Source of the DNA: Arion vulgaris
Taxonomy: Eukaryota > Mollusca > Gastropoda > Stylommatophora > Arionidae
Direction: 5' to 3'
DNA: 64,000 nucleotides
Assembly (NCBI GenBank): GCA_020796225.1
Contig: CM036756.1
Location: 58,868,616-58,932,615, forward strand
The translations under genes were made by a program, and so were the position numbers. The notes under the pieces were generated by a model. It did no database searches. It was not told the DNA's origin and saw nothing but the letters and a program-made list of their open reading frames with translations. Position 1 is the first letter of the stretch; every line of letters starts with the position of its first letter. Below, piece by piece: positions 10,286-19,658 of this stretch.

Positions 10286-10429
10286 ATGTAGATAAAGGTT
10301 ATATGCAGTTTGTCTCCCACCAGCTACAGTTTTTCAGAATTTCATGAAAATGTACTTCGTTCTTTTTCAAATTTTGAGTTGCATACGAAACCAGATCTGC
10401 AGATTGAAAGTTTGTAAGTAATGTGTAGA

Positions 10430-10680
10430 TGACGTCTGTGGACTAGGGGATAGTGCATGCGGTCTATTAACCCCGATGTTCTGAGTTCGAATCAAGCTGC
10501 GGACAGTTTATTTTCAAATTGTTTCGCGTAGATTTTTACAAAAGGACGATGGCACCACCGTTCAGAAAGCAATGGCAAACTACTGAACGTAATAATGCCT
10601 AGAAAAATCACAAACAGCGTTAAAAAGCTGGGGTTGATTCGCAAAGTCCTGTAAAGGATATGCAATTAACTTTTAAGTGA
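10430..10680 (+). mobile_element. SINE-D1, tRNA-derived
   Basis: The tRNA-like head GATGACGTCTGTGGACTAGG carries the B box AGTTCGAATCAAG (about 10485-10497). The body is TTTCGCGTAGATTTTTAC and AGAAAGCAATGGCAAACTAC. It ends GTCCTGTAAAGGATATGC. Two minus copies (11.24, 53.78 kb) match end to end. Confidence 0.82.
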
Positions 10681-10979
10681 TCTGCATCCTTCGGAGGTTA
10701 AAACATCCTTACATTTTCCGTGTCACTCTGTGCTTGCTGCAGCACGTTCTTCTCCCAATTTCCTAATGCCATAACATTTTTATACTGTCTCTTATTTATG
10801 ATGGTATTAACACTATCTCTAAAGTCATTGATATTGCGTGCTGTGATTCTCAGAATTATTTCTTCAAAAGTAGTTGAGTTAGAAATTGATTGCATGGAAA
10901 TCCATTATAAGCGTGATATTTTTCAGTAGTCATTGTGTGTTCATAAAGACATGCACGGTACGTGAAGAGCAGTTCGTTG
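10681..10979. other. No gene recognised
   Basis: Two opposite short frames (10698-10929) overlap and lack a recognisable domain. The plus strand could be an antisense LINE C-terminus, but I could not align it. Confidence 0.3.
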
Positions 10980-11140
10980 TTTAATTGATTGATTGATTGA
11001 TTGACTGATTGATAGGACCGTCATCATTGCACTTCGGTGAGTAACCATGTGTGCTCCGATCTCTTTTTTATATAGAAAGGTATCAGCTGCAGTGCACGTA
11101 CTCTGCAGCACCGGTGAGGGTTCCCGATGTAATTTGAAGA
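10980..11140 (-). mobile_element. Repeat G with (ATTG)n tail
   Basis: An ATTGATTGATTG run (10983-11013) is followed by CATCATTGCACTTCGGTGAG and GTGTGCTCCGATCTC. The same order recurs at 29248-29370, so the tetranucleotide run is the tail of a dispersed retroelement. No promoter boxes recognised. Confidence 0.6.
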
Positions 11141-11237
11141 TGAAGATATTTTAAATGAATTTTATTTTTAATATTTTCTAATGAATTTTCCCCGGGCAGC
11201 GACTTTCCAGCCTACACTTCTCCTTTTTGAACTACCA

Positions 11238-11490
11238 AGGGTTATGTTAGTTAATTGCATATCCTTTACAGGACTTTGCGAATCAGCACCAGCTTTTAAA
11301 CGCTGTTGTGATTTTTCTAGGCATTATTACGTTCAGTAGTTTGCCATTGCTTTCTGAACGTGTGGTGCCATCGTCCTTTTGTAAAAATCTACGCGAAACA
11401 AATTGTACGCAGCGTGATTCGAACTCAGAACGTCGGGGTTAATAGACCGAGTCACTATCCCCTAAGCCACAGACACCACCTAGGATTATG
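11238..11490 (-). mobile_element. SINE-D1
   Basis: It begins on the plus strand with AATTGCATATCCTTTACAGG and ends with CCTAAGCCACAGACACCACC. The minus-strand B box GAGTTCGAATCACG is intact. It is nearly the same as the 53.78-kb copy, so both look recent. Confidence 0.82.
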
Positions 11491-11735
11491 TTACGTACTC
11501 AAATTGAATACGGGATCTTCATTTTATCGCCCGTCTCCAATCGGACAAGGAACTAGATCTCACCAAAACTGAGGTTAGAGATCTCTGGGAAATATCCCGA
11601 TGGCTCCATGAGGGAGCGAACCGTGTACCTTTTGGCACCAGAAGCGAGCACCTAACCTCTACGACACAAAGTTTATTATTTAGGTACTCTAAGCTATTTG
11701 GTCTTGGACACCGACAGCCCCACATAAATCGTATC

Positions 11736-13932
11736 TATAGTCTGTCCATTAATTCGTGAGCACGTTTGAAATTGATTTTCTCGAAAACTACCTGTTGGAT
11801 CTCAGTATTTTTTGCAAGCAGCCTAAGAATATCCATGACGCCAGAGAAATATTTTTTTTCAAAGAAAATTTGATGTAGTTTGAAATATTTCTTCTTCAGG
11901 TTATATTAAAATCAACCTCACCGGATTGTACACAATAGTAACAGATCTACGGTACACAGACGCGTTGTTCTAAAAATACATTATGGTAACATTGAAAAAT
12001 CGTGAGTACGCAACAATTTCACGAATTCCCGTGCACCTAACCCAGTCGACTTTGAAAGCGGAAAGCATATGACGTTATAATTGGGATACCGTTGTATAGT
12101 CATAGGTGTATCTCGCTATTTGTATGAAGCTATTATATCATATTTGTTGGCTTATCAAAACTGACATTGATATCACATTCATTATGAGTCTGAAGTGCAC
12201 ATTTATAACAATGCAGAAGGTTACAGTTTGACTATACCAACACTTCCGTAGGGAATCTAAGAGAGGTCATCTATATTGCGATATTCATAACCCTGAGAAA
12301 CGAACGTAACTGGCGCTTGGTCTGAATAGATAATCCTTTTCCCGATGGATTAAACAGGACACAAAGTGCACTAATGTCAAGCAAGGAAGGAAAAGAACAA
12401 TTGACGACTTTGACATAGATGTCATAAGACGGGAGCTCTTGAAAATGTTTGCGACAAATCAACTTGTTACTCTCAGGAAACTGAAATTAAAACTGCAATC
12501 AGATTGCAGCATAGACATTTCTAAAAGTACTCTATGAAAAATTGTAAGAGCTGCCGGCTTCACCTTCAGAAAACTATAGGCGGCAGGAATATTATTTGTG
12601 AAAGCCACATTTAATTGCTGCCCGAAGTAAATACCTGAGGCAGATCCGTGAGCGGTGGAGGCAAGGCTATGATATTGTATATTTGGACGAATCCTGGGTC
12701 AATGCTCACCACACCAATGCTAAAGAATGGCAATCAGTAGACGGTGAACAGAAAAGAAAAATACCAAGCAGCAAAGGCCAGCGTATTATACTAACACATG
12801 CAGGAAGCAGTGAAGAAGGTCTTGTCCATGACGCTGGACTTATTTTCCAATCAAAAAGTACCGACGGTTAGGGACTACCACACAGAAATGAATGGACATA
12901 TTTTCAGGCACTGGATGGAGAAAGATCTACTTCCAATTCTAAACAGACCATCATGCTTGGTAATGGATAATGCATCCTATCACACCGCAGTATCAGCGGA
13001 AGACAAAGTACCAACTGCATCAAATACAAAAGATCAAATTAGGACTTGGCTTGCTAAGGAAAATGTCAGCTTCGATGATACATATTTGAAACCCGAGTTG
13101 TTGCACCTGGTGAGGATGACAAATAAGACAAAGGTGTTTCATATTGACAAAATCATTGCGGAATACGGCCACACGTCTTTGCGACTACCTCCATATCATG
13201 CTCACCTCAATCCAATAGAGCTTGTCTGGGCTAAAGTAAAAGGGCAAGTTGCCGAGCAGAACAGGACGTTTAAAATGTGTGATGTTGAAGTTCTGACACG
13301 TGAGTCCCTCTCAATGATAGACATGCAGTTCAGGAAGAAGTGTGTTGAACATGTGCTCCGAGAGGAAGACGAGTACTGGCACCGAGATGGATTACAATTT
13401 GTCCAGCCAGTAACAATTATCAACCTCATGGAATCGTCAGATTCGGGATGATACAAATCATATTTTGATTACAGACTGAGAAATAGCAACGTATACATTT
13501 CCATATCCAAATGCGTCTACCATAATACAATTTGTGGTGAAGTTAAGACACCCTGGGGTCTAATGGTGACCGAAGGGAGGACTAACTGTTGCATATTGTA
13601 TCCAAGTTCACGATTGCACATAAAGGGCAACACACTTAATTACTTGACCTATCAAGTTAATATGGAGATACACCTATGAATAGAATTGACATGGACAAAT
13701 TCTAGGGATTACTGTAAAATCTAAAATTTGAGCCCCCCAGATTTGCAATTGTCATAAAAGATCAAAGGAATTCGCCGATGTGCAAAATCCGTAGCATCTA
13801 TGAACTACTGGTTAGCTTTATTTTAGTGTCATGGATATTCTAAGGCTGCATGCAAAAAATCACTGAGATCCAACAGGTAGTTTTCGAGAAAATCAATTTC
13901 AAACGTGCTCACGAATTAATGGACAGACTATA
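11736..13932 (+). mobile_element. IS630-Tc1-mariner transposon, ~2.2 kb, dead
   Basis: Terminal inverted repeats of about 100 bp (11738-11840 and 13826-13930) start TAGTCTGTCCATTAATTCG and differ at only a few positions. TATA lies at both ends, compatible with TA target duplication. A second inverted pair, CATAGGTGTATCTC (12101-12114 and 13665-13678), lies inside the ends. It may be a sub-terminal transposase site. The single gene between them is a DDE transposase pseudogene. Confidence 0.9.
12250..13451 (+). pseudogene. DDE transposase (Tc1-mariner superfamily), broken
   Basis: The enzyme would cut and join transposon ends. The N-terminal helix-turn-helix part is seen as TIDDFDIDVIRRELLKMF, STL-KIVRAAGFTFRK (about 12390-12570), with in-frame stops where tryptophan or other residues are expected. 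Catalytic residues survive: VYLDESWVNAHHT (first Asp, 12686), CLVMDNASYHTAV (second Asp, 12966), and LPPYHAHLNPIELVWAKVK (Glu, 13218). A one-base frameshift near 12868 separates the first from the other two. The gap between second Asp and Glu is 83 residues by my count, far above the 34-39 common in Tc1 and mariner. It includes a segment rich in charged residues ending KVFHIDKIIAEYGH. A stop at 13449-13451 ends the frame. Confidence 0.9.
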
Positions 13933-14499
13933 GTTACATTTATATTTTTACATGCGAGCGTATTTTCTGCACCCTCTTGTAGGAATGTAACAGATTACTA
14001 CAAAGGTCATTATTTCCAGGAAAATCAATGTAATAGAAGGAAACTGTATGGATAAAGTCTGCCAAAAAATATCTGTCGTTCCTACCTGTAGCACCGCTTT
14101 TTGGGCGGCGAAGGACAGGAGGGACATAAGCCTGTAGCTTTACTGGTCGCATGGTTAGTGCAGTCGTAGTGAACTGTAAACTTAGTGCTAACTGTTGAGG
14201 TTAGAATATTTTCTTTATGCCCTTAACAGAAAAAAACTCGTTGACCTTATCGTGGATTGAACAAGGGTCCCCTGAATTGGAGCCGTGCTCTAATCCATCC
14301 GGTCAGACGCACCACTCTTCTAAAATCAATGTAAAAAACGCATCGAATTAGTGGAGATTTATTTAGTGGTGAAACAAATGTGTCCAATGAGCGGTAACTT
14401 TGACATCAAATAAGTGCTGATTTGCGGTAGCTTTAGACAATCAAATGATACAGTATTCTAAAGGAGAAGTATCCACTTAATTTCTCCTGGTTTCTCAAT
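13933..14499. other. No gene recognised
   Basis: A tRNA-like arm (GGATTGAACAAGGGTCCCC, about 14253-14272) may be the edge of a decayed SINE. Otherwise nothing is recognised. Confidence 0.3.
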
Positions 14500-14820
14500 A
14501 AGACTTTGTCAGACGTCACATAAATGACACGTCATCTGCAGGTACGATTAAACAAAGCACAAACTTCGCAACTAAATTAACAACCTTAAGGGACCTCAAA
14601 AAATGCACTCGAGAAAAACAACGCGGTCGAACTCTAATTTACGACCTTCAGAACGCAAGGCAAAATGCTTACCAGCTTCACCACACAGACACGCCTTACC
14701 CTACCTATCTGTTTCCGCTAAAGTATATGAAAGACAAACTGAAAGAAATGAATGCTGAAATGATGAATGATGAAGTGTTTATCAATATATACCAAAATAA
14801 CATCAAAGTGTAATGCGCTT
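14500..14820 (-). mobile_element. SINE-E relic
   Basis: GACACGTCATCTGCAGGTAC and CTTCAGAACGCAAGGCAAA align with the 60.4-kb copy. The B-box region reads CGGTCGAACTCTAA. The far end (14760-14810) also resembles sequence near 49.16-49.20 kb. Confidence 0.5.
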
Positions 14821-15140
14821 AAAAACAAAAACTTTAAAACACTTTAATAAAAAATAATTTATTTAAAAGAGTTTAATTTCTTGATGTACGTGGTAAATAT
14901 GCTTTTAACAGTGGTGTTTAGAGGCACTTAAGATTCTGCTGACTTTAATTACTTCTGTTTTAAAATACGATTGAATTTATTATTTAGAACTTCTACACTT
15001 AGTTTCCACCGATTTTTATTCTTGATAAATTTCTTGTGTTTTGCACATGCAGCCCTGATTTCTTTCACCTTAACTCCTACCATTCATTGTCAAATATTCT
15101 TCAATTGTTTATCTCATTCCACACTTTACAATCAATTACC
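14821..15140. other. AT-rich, no gene seen
   Basis: Short overlapping frames lack domains. No repeat match was noticed. Confidence 0.3.
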
Positions 15141-15395
15141 CGCCCGTGTGGTGCTGGTGTTGGCAGGGAAGCAAAGAATAGCACCACTGCGACCTACAAG
15201 ACATGTCGTAATAGGCGACTGATTTAGGACCTAGGAAGCTACCTAGTAAAAGAAAAGCATCGTAGAAATCGAATGTACTGGCCTACTTGTAGGCACATAA
15301 CTGGCACAATGTACAATCGCTCTTTGGCTCAGATCACATACAAATCACACAAGTCATAAACAAGGGGTCGATATGGAGCGTTCGAAGAAGAAGAT
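15141..15395 (+). mobile_element. SINE-B, complete
   Basis: Head CGCCCGTGTGGTGCTGGTG, core CATGTCGTAATAGGCGACT, middle CACAATGTACAATCGCTC, end GGTCGATATGGAGCG and tail GAAGAAGAAG. One of the best full-length references in the window. Confidence 0.85.
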
Positions 15396-15503
15396 TATCG
15401 ATTTCTGATCAATCTAATCGTTGTAACTTTCATATTTAATATATCGTATTTTTTATTGATGACATTACCTTGTTTTTACCAACTGTTTGTACCCGCTGAC
15501 AAA

Positions 15504-15847
15504 ACAAAGTTTCAACACAATATTGACATTAATAGTGAAAGTATTCATAGTCACTGATAGTACAAAGTATCAACGCAATATTGACATTAATAGTGAAAGT
15601 ATTCATAGTCACTGATAGAACAAAGTGTGAACGCAATATTGACATTAATAGTGAAAGTATTCATAGTCACTGATAGAACAAAGTGTGAACGCAATATTGA
15701 CATTAATAGTGAAAGTATTTATAGTCACTTACAGAACAAAGTATTAACGCAATAATGACATTAATAGTGAAAGTATTTATAGTCACTGATAGTACAAAGT
15801 ATCAACGCAATATTGACATTAATAGTGAAAGTATTCATAGTCACTGA
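15504..15847. repeat. 57-bp tandem array, 6 copies
   Basis: Each unit runs ACAAAGTATCAACGCAATAT ... TATTCATAGTCACTGATAG with few substitutions. The array ends exactly where SINE-F starts. Array plus SINE are together flanked by a 14-bp direct repeat TGACAAAACAAAGT (15497-15510, 16136-16149). Confidence 0.9.
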
Positions 15848-16135
15848 TTGCGAAGTTGATAACACGTTGCGCTGGTGACTGCGTGTGGTAGAAATTCCGT
15901 GGTTCGATTCCACATTGGCCAATAATTATCGGTGTGTCCACGATACGCTTTTGGACTACAGGAGACACTGCTCTTTTATAAGGAGATCTAAATGACAAGT
16001 ACCTCTCAAGTTGGAGTAAAGCTCATCTGAATGGAGAGGAACACTTGGGGATAAGGAAAGAAAGTTTTCAAGAAAAACACAGTCAGAGGCGATGTATTAG
16101 ACGTTATGTGTACGCTTGAATTCATAGCGGGCGAA
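15848..16135 (+). mobile_element. SINE-F, tRNA-derived
   Basis: The tRNA-like head GATAACACGTTGCGCTGG (A box region) carries a perfect B box, TGGTTCGATTCCAC (about 15900-15913). The body CAGGAGACACTGCTC leads to the 3' end TTGAATTCATAGCGGGCGAA. Better preserved than the 7.7-kb copy. Confidence 0.82.
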
Positions 16136-16149
16136 TGACAAAACAAAGT

Positions 16150-16640
16150 AACATTTTGTACAACCTTCACACAAATATGAACTTATTTAAATAATTTATT
16201 TTCAAACATAAATTTCGTTTAAAAGCTGCACTAAATGAGCATTATATTTACCAATGTAGTGTCAATCACATCATCATCCCGACCCCACCTATGTCCTTGT
16301 CCACACCACCTTTATTCCATTTGTTTTAGCCAAGTCAGGACTTAGAAGACTTAGAAAGTCCACTTCATGCTGGAGTAGTTCTGCTTATATCAAGACTGGT
16401 GACCAGTAACATTAATGATAACACTCGTATCAGTAATCACATTCTTCTTCTATTTCCAACGTTTTCAGACACCGACTTGTATACTTCTAAAGTAGTTAAT
16501 GGTCAGCTATAATTTGTCTACATTTCCATATAGCTTGTCTTGGGCTGCCATGGGGTTGGTCATGTGTGTTTCCTCTGTTCTTGCATGTTCGACATGTTTG
16601 CAGGATGTATGTCTTTTTCAACGTGTTGGTGTCATATGTG
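16150..16640. other. No gene recognised
   Basis: Sequence around 16540-16640 has the low-GC, cysteine-rich antisense look of LINE remnants but could not be aligned. Confidence 0.3.
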
Positions 16641-16860
16641 CATAATAATAATTCCTCTCGTACCGTTATAGATTACATAGAGTCTGCAAAGCAATCTCTC
16701 TATACCTCTCTATCCTGAACAACTCGCTCAATCTTCTTCATATAACTGAGATCGATATTTATTGCCTCTCTCAGCAAAGTTCGTTTCAGGTCTCCTTAGG
16801 CGTCTTCTTTTCTTGATCCTCTGCATCCCACTTCAATGTCTGCTTTGGTAATTTTTTCTT
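16641..16860 (-). pseudogene. LINE group La, 3' end
   Basis: Plus strand starts with the (AAT)n tail and AATTCCTCTCGTACCGTTAT, the exact complement of the La 3' end at 3.5 kb. Homology breaks off near 16860. Stops interrupt the frame. Confidence 0.75.
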
Positions 16861-17585
16861 TCTCGCAAGTTTCTGTAGCTCTTTAAATTTCTTGCGGTGA
16901 GGTAGCTGGCCTCACGCACAAGTCCTCCTCCTTTTTCATCCGGACTTGGAACCAGCATTAGCGGAGTTTATGTGCATATATCAATATATTATTTATTTTA
17001 CTTGTTAAACATATGCTACAACAGCCTTTTGTACACATTACCTAGCTTGAAGATAATAACCTTTTCTTCTCTATTGAGTTGGCAATAGGCATCATTTGTT
17101 TTGCTGACCCTGATGAACTCTCGCCCATTCATATTAGTAATTGTAAGTTCGTTAAAAAAACAACATCACGTTGCTGGTAAAACTATGACTTCTGCCCTTT
17201 TACACATCCGTTTTGACATTTAAGATTTGTCGTGAGTCTTGTCACGTATTTCATATTTTAAAAACTTCTTGACCTGGCTTAAGTTTTTCTTGCGTGGAGT
17301 GTGAGCTCAGAAACATGTGAAGGAATGGCGCGCAATTACAGTCACTTGTGCTTGTTCACGCAATCTGCTTTTTATCTCTTTGCGGCATAACAAATTTGCA
17401 TTTGTTGTTTCACATTGACAGAAACCGTTCTTTAAATACAGGTTGCAAATCTTATTATATTTGACTGGCAGAAAAAATATATTTTATATTGATTATTTTT
17501 CTTCTCCTTCATTTCTTTCAGCTTTCTAAGTCAATTACTTTTGAAAAATCATCAGTCAACAAAACGTTACCAACATTTCCTTCAG
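16861..17585. other. No gene recognised
   Basis: The block 16905-16960 (CTCCTCCTTTTTCATCCGG) looks like another dispersed element but recurs nowhere else in the window. The remainder is AT-rich. Confidence 0.3.
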
Positions 17586-18615
17586 TTTTTTTTTTTGTGA
17601 AGAATGACATGAAGTAAATTGTAGTTTTTTTTTGTGAAGAATGACATGAAGTAAATTGTAGTTTTTTTTTGTGAAGAAGACATGACTTAAATTGTAGTAT
17701 TTTTCGTTAATGTGGATATGACTAAATTTGAAGTTTTTCGTTAATGTGACAGAACTAAATTTGAAGTTTTTCGTTAATGTGGACAAAACTAAATTTGAAG
17801 TTTTTCGTTAATGTGACAGGACTAAATTTGAAGTTTTTCTTAATGTGACAGGACTAAATTTGAAATTTTTCGTTAATGTGACAGGACTAAATTTGAAGTT
17901 TTTCGTTAATGTGACATGACTAAATTTGAAGTTTTTCGTTAATGTGACATGGACTAAATTTGAAGTTTTTCGTTAATGTGGACAGACTAAATGTTCGTAA
18001 GAGGCTAAATTTTTCGTTAATGTGGACAGGACTAAAACTGAAGTTTTTCGTTAATGTGGACATGACTAAATTTGAAGTTTTTCGTTAATGTGGACAGGAC
18101 TAAAACTGAAGTTTTTCGTTAATGTGGACAGGACTAAATTTGAAGTTTTTCGTTAATGTGGACAGGACTAAAACTGAAGTTTTTCGTTAATGTGGACAGG
18201 ACTAAATTTGAAGTTTTTCATTAAGGGAGAGATAACTTATATTGAGGCTGTGAAGGCGACATGAAGTAAATTGTAGTATTTTTCGTGTGAAGGAGACATG
18301 TCTTAAATTGTAGTATTTTTCGTTAATATGGACAGGATTAAATTTGAAGTTTTTCGTAAGGAGAAATGACGTAAATTTAGTCTTTTGTGAAGGAGACAGG
18401 ACTTACATTGAAGTTTTCGTGATGGAGAGATAACTTATATTGACGTTTTTTCGTCAAGGAAGACAGGAATTTAAATTGAAGTTTTTCGTCAAGGAAGATA
18501 GGAATTTAAATCGAAGTTTTCGTGAAGGGAGACAGGACTTGAATTTTTAAGTTTTTCGTGAATGGAGAAATAACTTATATTGACGTTTTCTCGTCAAGAG
18601 AGAAAGGACTTATAT
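17586..18615. repeat. Degenerate 33-42-bp tandem array
   Basis: The first block (17586-17700) repeats T-run + GTGAAGAATGACATGAAGT at about 41-42 bp. The middle block (17700-18220) repeats GAAGTTTTTCGTTAATGTG + GACAGGACTAAATTT at 33-35 bp. The last block (18220-18615) mixes drifted variants of both. The two unit types share the T-run, so one probably derives from the other. Confidence 0.88.
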
Positions 18616-19049
18616 GTAACCAATGACTGTAGACAGAAAGAAATATTAACAGTAATAATCACAACGGCAATAATAAAAATAAGAAGCATCGGTGCTAGCA
18701 AATAGTTGAAGCAAATATCAGGGGAAACTGTGTGCAAATAGATTGCAGATCAGTAAATAAATCAAACACCATCAAATTATGTGCTCTTGATACTGTCATT
18801 TTATTTTAGCTTATGTTTGCTGTGTAGGCGCTGTCAAACGATTGATCGTTGAACAAATTAGATTATTTCTTTATAAACATTGTGGGCCTGTCAGATTACA
18901 TGTGCAATCTTACTCGTTCAATTTATTTCGTATTATCGTTATACAATCGCATGAAAATATTTATCTTTCTCATTTGCTTCTTTTGTCTCATAGAGATAAA
19001 TGATCTTTCTACACTTTTTAGTTCCCTATCATGTAGTCGCATTGTTTGT
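18616..19049. other. No gene recognised
   Basis: The frame at 18849-19253 runs antisense through the RNase H relic and is not a gene. Confidence 0.35.
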
Positions 19050-19625
19050 TCTTCTAATCTTGTTAAAACTTATGTTAGTTATATGTTATGTTATGCGATC
19101 GACGTCATGGCACATTGGGCATTCCCATTCGTGCTCTGTCCTCCGCTGCAGCAGCCATTGCAAAGTCCATTTGCTCACCGTACCCATGAGAAATTGATTA
19201 GTATATCTTCTCTCTACCACGAAGACGACACTGTCTGCAATGTCCAAACTTAACGCCTAATTCTCGAACTCGTTCCAGTGTCTGAGACTTGCCCATTTCA
19301 CATAATTGAGAGCCTACCGCATTGATGATATCGACTATGTCCACACTTCTGCCCGCTTGAGTCGGGGAATTATTTGCAAGAAAGTCAGCACGCTCGTTAT
19401 CCTGCACTCTAGCATGTCCAGGTGTGTTCAGCCAAATTATTTTCTTGAGATGTGATCTCCGAATGATGTCCACCCATTCCACACGCATACTTCCAGATTC
19501 CAACATTTTAAGCATATTCATCGAGTTTCTGTTAGTTCTAGTTTGGTCGTGGTCTCCGATAACATATGGCAGGCGGGCTCAGGTACAAATTCTCGGAAAT
19601 CAGGCTACAACCGTCGCGTGACCTC
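19050..19625 (-). pseudogene. LINE RNase H domain relic
   Basis: The minus-strand frame (19198-19521) gives SMNMLKMLESGSMRVEWVDI, then IIWLNTPGHARVQDNERADF (the histidine and final acidic motif of RNase H type 1), DIVDIINAVGSQL, and GHCRQCRLRGREK. Beyond the stop lies LQWLLQRRTEHEWECPMC, probably the original terminus. The first-aspartate motif is lost where the 53-bp satellite starts. This RNase H would remove RNA from the cDNA hybrid in a Jockey- or I-type LINE. It shares SMNML and the D-x-x-DI-NA strip with the relic at 3.6-4.0 kb. Confidence 0.82.
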
Positions 19626-19658
19626 GCATTCCAGTATTGTTAGATATAGACAAATTCA

